This document shows positions 32,289 through 41,185 of a stretch of 64,000 nt of DNA, piece after piece. Each line of letters opens with the position of its first letter. Position 1 is the first letter of the stretch. The stretch comes from Verrucomicrobiota bacterium. Its GTDB lineage: Bacteria > Verrucomicrobiota > Verrucomicrobiia > Limisphaerales > Pedosphaeraceae. The position numbers were made by a program, and so were the translations under genes. The notes beneath the pieces were generated by a model that was given only the letters and a program-made list of their open reading frames with translations, had not been told where the DNA came from and made no database searches. The stretch lies in contig JAJPHR010000049.1 of the NCBI GenBank assembly GCA_021325145.1, forward strand, positions 62,001-126,000, given 5' to 3'.

Positions 32289-34819
32289 GCTGGACGCTCC
32301 TCAAAAACAGCTTTCTGGTAAGCGCGTTGACCACCGTGCTGGCCGTCATGCTTGGCTTTGTGGCGGCGCTGTGGCTGGCGGGTTTGGAACGGCGCTGGCG
32401 AATGACCTGGTTGATGGTTGCCGCGGTGGCGCTGTGCCTGCCGCCGTTTCTGGTGATGAATTGCTGGCTGCATTTTCTCGGTCATGGCGGCGTTTGGCGC
32501 ACCTGGCTGCCCTTCGATATTTATTCACTCGGAGGCACGGTTTGGATTTTAACGATGCTCACCTGGCCGGTCACACTGATTGCGGCCCTTGGCGCCTGGC
32601 GTCAATTGGAAGCGGCCCAACTCGAAAGCGACATGGCCGTCACCGGCCTGGCGCTCGTGCGCGGCCTGCTCCTGCCGCTGGCGCGCGGCGCGCTGGCACA
32701 GGCGGCGGTGCTGACCTTTGTGCTGGCTCTGAATAATTTCGCCGTGCCCGCAATCCTGCAGGTCAAGGTGTTCACCGACGAAGTATGGCTCAGGTTCAAC
32801 ACCATGTTCGATGCCGCTGGCGCGCTGCAAGTAAGCTGGCCGCTGATCCTCCTGCCGCTGGCGCTGCTGGTCTGGCTGCGGCGCAACGAAATGGCCTGGC
32901 CACGGGCGGAAGGTTCGCTCCCGGCAAAGTTGTTCCGGCAGCAACTCGGCGCGGGCTGGTTCCGTTTTTGCGGGTCCGTGACCATCCTGCTGGCCATCGT
33001 CTCCGTGGTCTTGCCGGCGATGCAGTTGATATCCACGGAACGAACCTGGTCGGAATTGCCCGGCGCGATTGCAGCGGGCCAGGCGGCGATCTGGCATTCA
33101 CTCTCCTTCGCGGCTGGCGCGGCCACGCTTTGCGTCCTGCTGGGGTTTGTGGGCTGGCGCTGGCCGGTGGGACTGGCGCTTTGGCTGCCGTTCCTGATTC
33201 CCGGTGTATTGCTGGGCATTGGTCTGATTGCGCTGTTCAATTATCCTGTGCTGGCAGCCTTTTATCATGGCGCGGGAATTGTGCTCCTCGCCCTGGGGAT
33301 TCGCTATTTGGGTTTGGGCTGGAACGGCGTTGCACGCGCCTTACGGACAACGGACACAGACCTGACCGATGCGGCCCGGCTCGGCGGGGCTTCGCGCTGG
33401 CAAATGTTGCGTTATGTGCTGTGGCCGCAAATTTCGCCGCAAGTAGCCGCCGTCTGGTATTTGGTCTTTCTGCTCTGCCTCTGGGACGTGGAGTCCATTG
33501 TGTTGGTGGTTCCGCCTGGAAATGAAACAGTGGCGCTTCGCGTATTCAACTTGCTCCACTACGGACACAATACCCAGGTCAACGCGCTGTGCCTCACTTT
33601 GCTGGGACTGGCCATTGCGCCGCTGTTGTTTTGGGCCGCGGCGAGGCGGATTTGGGATTTGAAGCGCAGCTCGGTGAAACTGGCTGGTGTCCTGGGCGTT
33701 GTTGTTCTGCTGTCGGGTTGTTCGCAGGACACGACGCGAGATCAGGCGATTGAGAGCCGGATTTTCAGCCGGGTGCAAATCATTGGCACGCGCGGCGTCG
33801 GAGTGGGCGAGTTCAACAAGCCGCGCTCGATTGCCGTGGACCGCCAGGACAACATCTACGTGGTCGATATGACGGGTCGCGTGCAGAAATTTACGCCGGA
33901 TGGCAAATTCCTGCTGCTCTGGCAAATGCCGCAGACCGATCTCGGCAAACCCAAGGGCATGGGCCTGGATTCGGACGGGAACGTCATCGTGATCGAACCC
34001 CACTACCAGCGCATCAACCACTTTTCCACGGACGGCAAACTGATGACACAATGGGGCCAGCGCGGCACCAATGCCGGGCAACTTATCATGCCGCGCTCGA
34101 TTGCGCTGGATTCCCACGGAAACATGTTCGTCTCGGAATACACCGTGGTGGAGCGCGTGCAGGAGTTTTCGCCGGAGAAAAAGCTGTTGAATGTTTTTGG
34201 CCACAACGGCACCGGTCCGGGGGAGTTCGACCGCCCGGAAGGTTTGGGGATTGACGCGGCAGACAGGTTGTATGTGGCGGATTCCTCGAACCATCGCATC
34301 CAGATATTCAGTCATGAAGGCAAGTGGTTACGCAGCTACGGCAAGCCCGGCGGCGGTTTAGGCGAGTTGAGCTACCCGTACGATGTGCGGTTGGATCGCG
34401 AAGGACGGCAATACGTTTGCGAATTTGGCAACAGCCGCATCCAGGTCTTCGACACGAACAGCCAGCCGCTGGAGATCATCGGCCGCGCCGGAACCGCGCC
34501 GGGAGAATTCGGCAACCCGTACGGCATCGCGCTGGATTCCAAAGGCAACTTGTACGTCGCCGATTCACAAAACCACCGGGTGCAAAAGTTTTTGAGAAGG
34601 CAGGATGTCGCAAGTGCGGCTTCCGCTTTCAACCTCAATCCATTCGGCAGGCTGAATCCTGCCAATGCTCGGAGCCTGGCAGCAATGTCGCGCATCTGGA
34701 GGCGGAGCGCGGAGCTCCTGCTCTGCGTGGTGATGCTTACGGTGTTCGCACAGAGCCGGAGCTCTGCCCTCCAGCGCTCAGCGCCCGGTGGCGCTCCTGG
34801 CAAGAAGGGGATGCGATGA
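32285..34819 (+). CDS. ABC permease fused in frame to a lipoprotein-like NHL beta-propeller
   Basis: One uninterrupted frame of 844 codons. Residues 1-460 are a duplicated ThiP/FbpB-type permease with about twelve membrane helices, including EAA-loop-like segments such as DTDLTDAARLGGASRWQMLRY. Without a stop this runs into LKRSSVKLAGVLG and a lipobox LLSGC (Cys479), then six NHL repeats (about 495-770, e.g. FNKPRSIAVDRQDNIYVVD). The last ~70 residues are encoded by palindromic repeat DNA. A TTG at 33659 is an in-frame start that would give a free NHL lipoprotein. No ATPase gene accompanies it. Confidence 0.85.
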   Translation: MSWTLLKNSFLVSALTTVLAVMLGFVAALWLAGLERRWRMTWLMVAAVALCLPPFLVMNCWLHFLGHGGVWRTWLPFDIYSLGGTVWILTMLTWPVTLIAALGAWRQLEAAQLESDMAVTGLALVRGLLLPLARGALAQAAVLTFVLALNNFAVPAILQVKVFTDEVWLRFNTMFDAAGALQVSWPLILLPLALLVWLRRNEMAWPRAEGSLPAKLFRQQLGAGWFRFCGSVTILLAIVSVVLPAMQLISTERTWSELPGAIAAGQAAIWHSLSFAAGAATLCVLLGFVGWRWPVGLALWLPFLIPGVLLGIGLIALFNYPVLAAFYHGAGIVLLALGIRYLGLGWNGVARALRTTDTDLTDAARLGGASRWQMLRYVLWPQISPQVAAVWYLVFLLCLWDVESIVLVVPPGNETVALRVFNLLHYGHNTQVNALCLTLLGLAIAPLLFWAAARRIWDLKRSSVKLAGVLGVVVLLSGCSQDTTRDQAIESRIFSRVQIIGTRGVGVGEFNKPRSIAVDRQDNIYVVDMTGRVQKFTPDGKFLLLWQMPQTDLGKPKGMGLDSDGNVIVIEPHYQRINHFSTDGKLMTQWGQRGTNAGQLIMPRSIALDSHGNMFVSEYTVVERVQEFSPEKKLLNVFGHNGTGPGEFDRPEGLGIDAADRLYVADSSNHRIQIFSHEGKWLRSYGKPGGGLGELSYPYDVRLDREGRQYVCEFGNSRIQVFDTNSQPLEIIGRAGTAPGEFGNPYGIALDSKGNLYVADSQNHRVQKFLRRQDVASAASAFNLNPFGRLNPANARSLAAMSRIWRRSAELLLCVVMLTVFAQSRSSALQRSAPGGAPGKKGMR
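33659..34819 (+). CDS. possible internally initiated NHL-repeat lipoprotein (nested, in frame)
   Basis: From the TTG at 33659 the frame encodes a textbook lipoprotein signal: Lys-Arg, a hydrophobic run, then LLSGC with Cys21. An NHL propeller of about 290 residues follows. GAGGCGGA about ten bases upstream could serve as a weak ribosome binding site. Either this is a separate protein made by internal initiation, or it is the second half of the fusion described at 32285-34819. The sequence alone cannot decide between them. Confidence 0.4.
   Translation: MKRSSVKLAGVLGVVVLLSGCSQDTTRDQAIESRIFSRVQIIGTRGVGVGEFNKPRSIAVDRQDNIYVVDMTGRVQKFTPDGKFLLLWQMPQTDLGKPKGMGLDSDGNVIVIEPHYQRINHFSTDGKLMTQWGQRGTNAGQLIMPRSIALDSHGNMFVSEYTVVERVQEFSPEKKLLNVFGHNGTGPGEFDRPEGLGIDAADRLYVADSSNHRIQIFSHEGKWLRSYGKPGGGLGELSYPYDVRLDREGRQYVCEFGNSRIQVFDTNSQPLEIIGRAGTAPGEFGNPYGIALDSKGNLYVADSQNHRVQKFLRRQDVASAASAFNLNPFGRLNPANARSLAAMSRIWRRSAELLLCVVMLTVFAQSRSSALQRSAPGGAPGKKGMR
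34599..34663. repeat. palindromic element inside the 3' end of the NHL frame
   Basis: GGCAGGAT (34599-34606) and ATCCTGCC (34656-34663) are perfect terminal inverted repeats. The interior TTTCAACCTCAATCCA resembles the core of the 103-base repeat. It begins exactly where the NHL homology stops. Confidence 0.7.
34696..34774. repeat. second palindromic element before the VWA gene
   Basis: CTGGAGG (34696-34702) and CCTCCAG (34768-34774) bound the element. Inside, GGAGCTCCTGCTCTG pairs imperfectly with CAGAGCCGGAGCTC. It is translated as the C-terminal tail of the permease-NHL frame and lies 41 bases before the next start. Confidence 0.7.
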
Positions 34820-37707
34820 ACCTCGCGACTTTCCACTTCACGCATCCGCTTTACCTGCTGCTGCTGCCCGTGGCGATGGCTTGGGTCATCTGGCTGACTT
34901 GGAAGAGCGATGTCCAGGTAAGCAAATGGCGGCGGTGGACCGCGTTTCTGATTCGCACCGTGATTGTGCTGGCCCTGGTGCTGGCGTTGGCGGGACTGCA
35001 ATGGATGCGTTCCCTCGACGGAATGAATGTTTTCTTCCTGCTCGACCGCTCGGACAGCATCCCCTCCGCGCAGCAGGACATGGCACGGGGCTACGTCAAC
35101 CAAAGCACTGCGAAGAAAAAGCTCGTGGACAAGGCCGGGGTGATCGTTTTCGGGTCGGAAGCCAATATCGAAACGTCCGCCAACGCCGCCGTGGATGTGG
35201 AGAAAATCCAGGCCGTGGTCGGAACGGAACGCACTGACATCGCGGGAGCGATCCGGCTCGGAACGGCCGCGTTTCCGGAAACCGGCCAGAAGCGGCTGGT
35301 GCTGATGTCCGATGGAAATGAGAATATCGGCGATGCCTTGTCCGCGGTGCTTATCGCCCGGCATCAGAACGTCACCATGGATGTCGTCCCCATGGGCATC
35401 GCGCGCGGAAACGACGTTTCGGTGCAGAAGCTCGGCGTCCCTTCCAAGCTCAAGAAAGGCCAGGTCTTCGAAACCAAGATTTTCATCCAATCCGATCGCG
35501 CCCAAACCGCCACGGTCACGCTGAATCGCAACGATCAATCCATGGGCCGGACAAAAGTGGAACTGTCACCCGGCAAAAACCTGTTCACACTCCCGCAGAC
35601 ACTCTCCGAGCCTGGGTTTTACAAGTACGACGTGTACGTGGAAGCGCAGGGCGACACGGTGCCGCAGAATAATCGCGCGATCGCCTTCGCGAGCGTGAAA
35701 GGCGAGCCGCGGGTGCTGGTGGTTTCTTCCGATCCCGAGGCCGACAAGCCGTTGCTGGACGCGTTGCGATCGACCCGGCTCGACGTGCGCGGCGTGGACC
35801 TGAGCGGCTTCCCCGCGACGCTGGCGGAGATGCAGGATTATGACGCGATTTTTATCAGCAATGTGGCTGCGGGAGACCTGGGCACGGACCGGCAAAAGCT
35901 CCTTGAAAGCGCCGTGCGGGATTTCGGAGTCGGGCTGGTTTGCGTGGGCGGCGATCAGACTTACGCGGCGGGCGGTTATCGCGGCACGCCGTTGGAAAAC
36001 ACGCTGCCGCTGGACATGGAACTGGACAGCAAAAAGGTGCTGCCGAGCGGCGCGGTGGCTTTGGTGATGCACGGAATGGAATTCGCCAATGGCAACCAGG
36101 TCGCCCGTGATTGCGCGCAAGGCGTGCTCGCGGCGCTGGGGCCACAGGATGAAATGGGCGTCGTACTGTGGGACGGCACCGAGCACTGGCTTTTTCCGAT
36201 GACCAAGACCGGCGACAAGAAGAAGCTCGGCCAACAGATCGCCGGCATGAACCAGGGCGACCTGCCGAGTTTCCAGGGCGTGATGACGATCGCCTACCAG
36301 GGGTTGATAAATTCGACCGCGAACCTGAAGCACATGATTGTCTTCAGCGATGGAGATCCCGGCGCGCCCTCGCAAGCGTTGATGAGCTCGATCGTGAGCA
36401 GCCGGATCACGGTGAGCACGGTATTGATCGCCGGGCATGCCGGGCCGGATACAATGACTTGGATCGCCGATCACGGCAAAGGCCGCTTTTACAATGTCAC
36501 CTCGCCCAACGATCTGCCGCAGATTTTTATCAAGGAAGCAGCGGTGATTTTGAAGTCGGCCATTTATGAAGACCCGTTCAAACCGCAGGTTCGGGCCCGG
36601 ACGGAATTGATTCGTGGCATCGGTGATGACTATCCCACGCTGCTGGGTTATGTGGCGACGACGCCCAAGCCGCGCGCGGAGATTCCCTTGTGGACGGACA
36701 AGGGCGATCCGCTGCTGGCGCATTGGCAGTACGGGCTCGGCCGGGCGGTGGCGTTCACTTCCGACGCGAAGGCGAAGTGGAGCAAGAACTGGCTGGGCTG
36801 GAGCCAATACCAGCAGTTTTGGACGCAAATTGCCCAATGGAGCCTGCGACGTTTGGAGAATGCCGATTTCAACACGGACGTTACCGTGGATAAGGGCGAC
36901 GGGCAGATCAGTGTCGAGGCCCTGGATGAACAGGGCAACTACAAGAATTTTCTCGATTTGAAAGCGACCGTGGTCAGTCCCAAGGGCGAAAAGGTGGTGG
37001 TCCCGGTGGAACAAACCGGACCCGGTCACTATGAAGCGCATTTTCCGACCAGGGAAGTTGGCGCCTACACCATTAACCTGCTGGACCAAAAAGACGGCCA
37101 GGTGCGGGGCTCCCAGGTGGTGGGCGCGAGTGTGAACTATTCGCCGGAATTCAACGCCACTGAACCGAACGCCAACCTGCTGCGCCGGTTGGCTGAGGCG
37201 GGCGGCGGGCGGGTGCTTGACCCGGAGAACGCGACCGACAATACCTTCCTGCATGACCGGCAGAAAACTTTTCAACCGCGGGACTTGTGGGAATGGCTCC
37301 TGAAGTTCGCCGTGGTATTGTTCCCGCTGGATGTCGCCGTGCGCCGCGTCCAACTGGATCGCGAGGAAATGGATCGGTTCTGGCGCAAACTGCGTGGTTG
37401 GATCTTTTTCTGGCAGGGAGTGCCACGCGAGCCGGAGGCGGACGAATCCCTGGCGGCCCTGCTGACCCGGCGCGAGCAGGTACGCTCGACGCAAACCGCC
37501 CCGGCGGAACCGAAGGCCGAGTTGTTCCAGCCGTCAAAACCGGTTACCTTGCCGCTCGGAAGTGCGTCTGAACAAGGTGGACAGCCGCAGGGCCTGGACA
37601 CCGGGGAGCCTCCCAAACCGGAGGCCGGGGGGCCGAAACCCCCGCCAACGAGCACGACGAGCCGGTTGTTGGATGCCAAGCGGCGGGCTCAGCGTCGCAA
37701 GGAGTAG
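34816..37707 (+). CDS. large membrane VWA / glutamine-amidotransferase-like protein
   Basis: A 963-residue protein started at the ATG at 34816, which overlaps the preceding stop. Membrane helices lie at about 11-28 and 42-60. A VWA domain follows with LLDRSDS (Asp77, Ser79, Ser81). A class-I-amidotransferase-like region (about 300-400, VGLVCVGGDQTYAAGG) comes next, then a second VWA-like region (about 410-575, VVLWDGTEHW, MIVFSDGD). A further beta-rich region precedes a C-terminal helix (about 823-843) and a Pro-rich cytoplasmic tail. It is probably the largest membrane component of the MoxR operon. No catalytic cysteine for glutaminase activity is evident. Confidence 0.85.
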   Translation: MNLATFHFTHPLYLLLLPVAMAWVIWLTWKSDVQVSKWRRWTAFLIRTVIVLALVLALAGLQWMRSLDGMNVFFLLDRSDSIPSAQQDMARGYVNQSTAKKKLVDKAGVIVFGSEANIETSANAAVDVEKIQAVVGTERTDIAGAIRLGTAAFPETGQKRLVLMSDGNENIGDALSAVLIARHQNVTMDVVPMGIARGNDVSVQKLGVPSKLKKGQVFETKIFIQSDRAQTATVTLNRNDQSMGRTKVELSPGKNLFTLPQTLSEPGFYKYDVYVEAQGDTVPQNNRAIAFASVKGEPRVLVVSSDPEADKPLLDALRSTRLDVRGVDLSGFPATLAEMQDYDAIFISNVAAGDLGTDRQKLLESAVRDFGVGLVCVGGDQTYAAGGYRGTPLENTLPLDMELDSKKVLPSGAVALVMHGMEFANGNQVARDCAQGVLAALGPQDEMGVVLWDGTEHWLFPMTKTGDKKKLGQQIAGMNQGDLPSFQGVMTIAYQGLINSTANLKHMIVFSDGDPGAPSQALMSSIVSSRITVSTVLIAGHAGPDTMTWIADHGKGRFYNVTSPNDLPQIFIKEAAVILKSAIYEDPFKPQVRARTELIRGIGDDYPTLLGYVATTPKPRAEIPLWTDKGDPLLAHWQYGLGRAVAFTSDAKAKWSKNWLGWSQYQQFWTQIAQWSLRRLENADFNTDVTVDKGDGQISVEALDEQGNYKNFLDLKATVVSPKGEKVVVPVEQTGPGHYEAHFPTREVGAYTINLLDQKDGQVRGSQVVGASVNYSPEFNATEPNANLLRRLAEAGGGRVLDPENATDNTFLHDRQKTFQPRDLWEWLLKFAVVLFPLDVAVRRVQLDREEMDRFWRKLRGWIFFWQGVPREPEADESLAALLTRREQVRSTQTAPAEPKAELFQPSKPVTLPLGSASEQGGQPQGLDTGEPPKPEAGGPKPPPTSTTSRLLDAKRRAQRRKE

Positions 37708-37831
37708 CGGCAAACAAAATCATTGCTTCCGGGGGCGGGGTTATGGCTACATGACCAGACGCGAATGACGCGGCGGGCTGTTTATTGGCTTGGCAGGGCT
37801 GCTTTGGACGGAAAAACGTTGATGCATCAGC

Positions 37832-38110
37832 ATGAACCGGAGCCGGTTACAGGTTTTTTACTCGGGAAACGTGCAGGGTGTCGGTTTTAGATATACAGTT
37901 AAGTCGCTGGCCAGCGGTTTTGAAATCACTGGTGTCGTGCGTAATTTGGCCGACGGACGGGTTGAATTGATAATGGAAGGCGCCAAAGACGAATTGAAAG
38001 CCTTCCAACAGGCGATTCGCGAGTCGGAGTTGGGACATTTTATCCGCAAGGAAGACGTCCAGTGGGCTGAAGCTCAGGACAGTTTTCGCGGTTTCGAGAT
38101 AGTTAGATAG
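37832..38110 (+). CDS. acyP: acylphosphatase
   Basis: A 92-residue enzyme that hydrolyses acyl phosphates. The acylphosphatase signature SGNVQGVGFR holds the catalytic Arg20. Asn38 (VVRNLADGRVE) is the second catalytic residue. The length is that of the stand-alone enzyme rather than the HypF domain. It lies 8 bases before a metallophosphoesterase gene, so the two are probably co-transcribed. Confidence 0.93.
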   Translation: MNRSRLQVFYSGNVQGVGFRYTVKSLASGFEITGVVRNLADGRVELIMEGAKDELKAFQQAIRESELGHFIRKEDVQWAEAQDSFRGFEIVR

Positions 38111-38118
38111 ACCGAACA

Positions 38119-38841
38119 ATGAAGTTTGCAATCATAGCTGATATCCACGCCAACTTGGAAGCGTTTCAAGTCGTACTGGCGGACATCAAGCAGCAGAAAT
38201 GCACCCATTATGCCTGTGTGGGCGACGTGGTCGGCTATGGGGCCAATCCCAAGGAATGCCTGGAGATTGTCCGCAAACTCGGGATGCCCTGCGTCAAAGG
38301 CAACCACGACGAATACTGTTCCAGCGAGGAACAACTGGACGGCTTCAACCCGCATGCGGCCGAAGCCGTGAGTTGGACCCGGGGCCAATTGAACGATGAA
38401 GAACGCCAGTGGCTTCGGGATTTGAAGTACTTCCGGCTGGTCACCAGCTTTTCGATGGTTCACGCCACTTTGGATGGCCCCCAACGCTGGGGTTACGTCT
38501 TTGACAAACTCGCTGCAGCGGCCAGCTTCACCTACCAGAATACTGGTGTTTGTTTCTTTGGCCACACGCACGTGCCGGTAGCCTTCATCCGCGACAGCAT
38601 GGTGCGCGGTGGCACCTATTCGAAATTCAAAGTGGAGGCGGGCAAGAAGTATTTCGTCAACGTGGGCAGCGTCGGCCAGCCGCGGGACAACAATCCCAAG
38701 GCCGCCTACGTGGTTTATGATGTGGACGAAGGCACCATCGAACTACGCCGCCTGGATTACGACATTGCGGGAGCGCAGAAAAAGATCCTGGATGCCGGGC
38801 TGCCGCCGCGCCTCGCCGAACGCCTCTCTTACGGCAGATAA
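38119..38841 (+). CDS. calcineurin-like metallophosphoesterase (YfcE/MJ0936-like)
   Basis: A 240-residue binuclear metallophosphatase. The metal-binding motifs are IIADIHANLEAF (Asp8, His10), VGDVVGYG (Asp36), GNHDEY (Asn62, His63) and GHTHVP near the C-terminus. It resembles the predicted phosphodiesterases of the YfcE/DUF2436-like group. The natural substrate is unknown. It follows acyP closely. Confidence 0.88.
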   Translation: MKFAIIADIHANLEAFQVVLADIKQQKCTHYACVGDVVGYGANPKECLEIVRKLGMPCVKGNHDEYCSSEEQLDGFNPHAAEAVSWTRGQLNDEERQWLRDLKYFRLVTSFSMVHATLDGPQRWGYVFDKLAAAASFTYQNTGVCFFGHTHVPVAFIRDSMVRGGTYSKFKVEAGKKYFVNVGSVGQPRDNNPKAAYVVYDVDEGTIELRRLDYDIAGAQKKILDAGLPPRLAERLSYGR

Positions 38842-38884
38842 CCGGTGATACCTACCCTGACTTGGGGGGCTTGGTCAGCAACGC

Positions 38885-39916
38885 TTGAAAATCCTCATTC
38901 TCAAGCCCAGTTCCCTGGGCGATGTGATTCATGCTCTGCCGGTTTTACGGCTGCTGAAGCTTCACTGGCCGGAGAGTGAGATTTTCTGGTGGCTCGAATC
39001 AGGCCTGGCGCCTTTGCTCGAAGATGACCCGGACCTCGCCGGCATTTTCCGCTTTCCGCGCAAACGTTGGGCCGCGCCCACTCACTGGCCGGAATTCTGG
39101 GCGGGCGTGCGGGCGTTGCGGCAGGAACGCTTTGACCTTGCCATCGATCTCCAGGGCCTTGCCCGCAGCGCGATTTTCACCTGGCTGGCCAACGCCGAGT
39201 TGAGCTTCGGCGTTGGCCAGCCCCGGGAAGGCGCCCGGGCCGCGTATGATCGCGTGGTTCCGCCGTCTCCCAACGACACCCATGCTGTCGATCGTTACCT
39301 CGCCGTTCTGCCGCTGCTGGGTGTGCCGGTGCACGATCGCTTCCAATGGCTTCCCGACCGTCCGCAGGTGGCCGCGCAATTGCGGCAAAAGTGGAACCTG
39401 GACGCAAACCGCTGGATCATGCTGCTGCCCGGCGCCCGCTGGACAAACAAGCGCTGGCCAATCGAAAGCTTCGTCGAGCTCGCGCGCCAACTCCTGCGGC
39501 TCGCGCCGGACTTGAAGCTGGCCATCTTGGGAAGCAGCGACGACCGGGCTTCAGGGGCCGCGATTGCCGCCGTGGATTCCACGCGCTGTCTTGACCTCAC
39601 CGACCGCACCTCGCTGCCCGAAATGGTCGAATGGATACGCTTCAGCAAGCTGGTCGTCACCAACGACACCGGCCCCATGCACGTTGCCGCGGCGTTGCGC
39701 CGGCCGGTGGTGGCCTTCTTCGGCCCCACCAACCCCGCGCGCACCGGTCCCTATGGCCAGCGGGAGAACGTTCTTCAGGTCTCGCACATCCCCTGCGTGC
39801 CTTGCATGAAGAATCACTGCTCTTACGTTGAACCGCTCGCGTGCCTGCGGGCAATCACGCCGGCCCAGGTCTGCGCTGAGGTTCGGGCACGTCTCGCTTC
39901 TCAAAACCCGTCCTGA
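38885..39916 (+). CDS. glycosyltransferase family 9 (heptosyltransferase-like)
   Basis: A 343-residue GT9 protein starting with TTG. The start is set by the family N-terminus MKILILKPSSLGDVIHALPVL. The C-terminal half carries LLPGARWTNKRWP and VTNDTGPMHVAAALRRPVVAFFGPTNPARTGPYG, the ADP-heptose-binding region. A CxxC-containing tail (IPCVPCMKNHC) follows. It would add heptose or a related sugar to the lipopolysaccharide core. It is separated from the phosphoesterase by 43 bases. Confidence 0.9.
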   Translation: MKILILKPSSLGDVIHALPVLRLLKLHWPESEIFWWLESGLAPLLEDDPDLAGIFRFPRKRWAAPTHWPEFWAGVRALRQERFDLAIDLQGLARSAIFTWLANAELSFGVGQPREGARAAYDRVVPPSPNDTHAVDRYLAVLPLLGVPVHDRFQWLPDRPQVAAQLRQKWNLDANRWIMLLPGARWTNKRWPIESFVELARQLLRLAPDLKLAILGSSDDRASGAAIAAVDSTRCLDLTDRTSLPEMVEWIRFSKLVVTNDTGPMHVAAALRRPVVAFFGPTNPARTGPYGQRENVLQVSHIPCVPCMKNHCSYVEPLACLRAITPAQVCAEVRARLASQNPS

Positions 39917-40108
39917 TCGGCGCGGCCCGGCAGCTCAGGGACAAACGATTGATATTCCAGGACGCCCGGCGGGGGTTGCCAAAGGCCCGGCAAGCGGCCC
40001 TCAAGCCTCGCACGCACTGGCATCCTGTCTGGCGAGCTTCCTTCAAGTATCGCGTCAGCCCCCGACCTCCGTCTCGACACGCCGGTTTCCGTCTGTTACC
40101 TAATTTGG

Positions 40109-41185
40109 ATGCGCCGTGAGTTGCTGAAAGATGCTGCGCGAATCGTCGTGAAGCTGGGAACCGGGGTCCTGACGGACAGCCGTAAGCAGCCGGACCTTGC
40201 CCAGATGGAGCAGTTGGTCGCGCAGATTGCCGGGCGATCCCGCGGCGGCACGGAGATTGTGCTGGTCACGTCCGGCGCGGTCGGGTCGGGCATGGGCGCG
40301 CTGGGTTACAAGAAACGCCCCGCCGGATTGGCGGAATTGCAGGCCTGCGCCGCCGTCGGCCAATCCCGGCTCATGGCCACCTACGACAAATTGTTCGCGC
40401 GACACCAACTCCATGTTGCCCAGGTTTTGTTGACCCACGAGGATTTGCAGGACCACGAACGCCACCTTAACGCGCGCAACACGCTCGTCACTTTGCTGAA
40501 ACACGGGGTCATCCCGATCATCAACGAGAACGACGCCGTCTCCTCGACGGAGTTGAAATTCGGCGACAACGATAAGCTGTCCGCCCTGGTGGCTTCCCTG
40601 TTGCCCGCGGATTTGCTGGTGATCCTCACGACCGTGGACGGGGTGATCGAAAACTTCGGCGAGCCCAACGCCCGGACGATTCCCGTCATTGAGCAAATTG
40701 ATCCCGGCGTGGAAAGCATCGTGGGCGGCACGGACAGCGAAACCGCGGTCGGCGGAATGGCGTCGAAAGTTCAGGCGGCCAAAATCGTGATTCGCTCGGG
40801 CATTCCACTGGTGATTGCGTCGGGGCATAGGAAGGATGTGCTGGAGCGAGTCATGGCGGGCGAGGACGAGGGAACGGTTTTCATTCCGCAGCCGGCGCGG
40901 TTGCAGAGCCGGAAGCGGTGGATTGCTTTTTTCCATCATCCGAAGGGCACTTTGTTCGTGGACGCCGGGGCGAAGCAGGCCTTGCGCGAAAAGGGAAAAA
41001 GCCTGCTGCCCCCGGGCGTGGCGGGATGCGAAGGACAGTTCAAGGCTGGCGAGGTGTTGAGCATTTGCGATCTCGACGGCACCGAGTTCGCGCGCGGGAT
41101 ATGTAATTTCAGTTCCGCGCAGATCGAAGCCCGCAGCTTCGGCCGGGCGGAGGTCGTGCATCGGGATAATTTGGTTATACTGTGA
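40109..41185 (+). CDS. proB: glutamate 5-kinase with PUA domain
   Basis: Catalyses the first step of proline synthesis, ATP-dependent phosphorylation of glutamate. The amino-acid kinase domain (about 1-255) contains VVKLGTGVLTD, LVTSGAVGSGM and IINENDAVSS. The C-terminal ~95 residues form a PUA domain, present in many ProB proteins. It ends one base before the mazG start, so the two genes form an operon. proA is not in the window. Confidence 0.95.
   Translation: MRRELLKDAARIVVKLGTGVLTDSRKQPDLAQMEQLVAQIAGRSRGGTEIVLVTSGAVGSGMGALGYKKRPAGLAELQACAAVGQSRLMATYDKLFARHQLHVAQVLLTHEDLQDHERHLNARNTLVTLLKHGVIPIINENDAVSSTELKFGDNDKLSALVASLLPADLLVILTTVDGVIENFGEPNARTIPVIEQIDPGVESIVGGTDSETAVGGMASKVQAAKIVIRSGIPLVIASGHRKDVLERVMAGEDEGTVFIPQPARLQSRKRWIAFFHHPKGTLFVDAGAKQALREKGKSLLPPGVAGCEGQFKAGEVLSICDLDGTEFARGICNFSSAQIEARSFGRAEVVHRDNLVIL

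Noticed and set aside
35566..37494. Very long open frame on the minus strand opposite the VWA gene
   Set aside because: It is rich in Arg, His and Gln with no domain-like content and mirrors a GC-rich coding strand. The plus-strand protein has clear VWA motifs.
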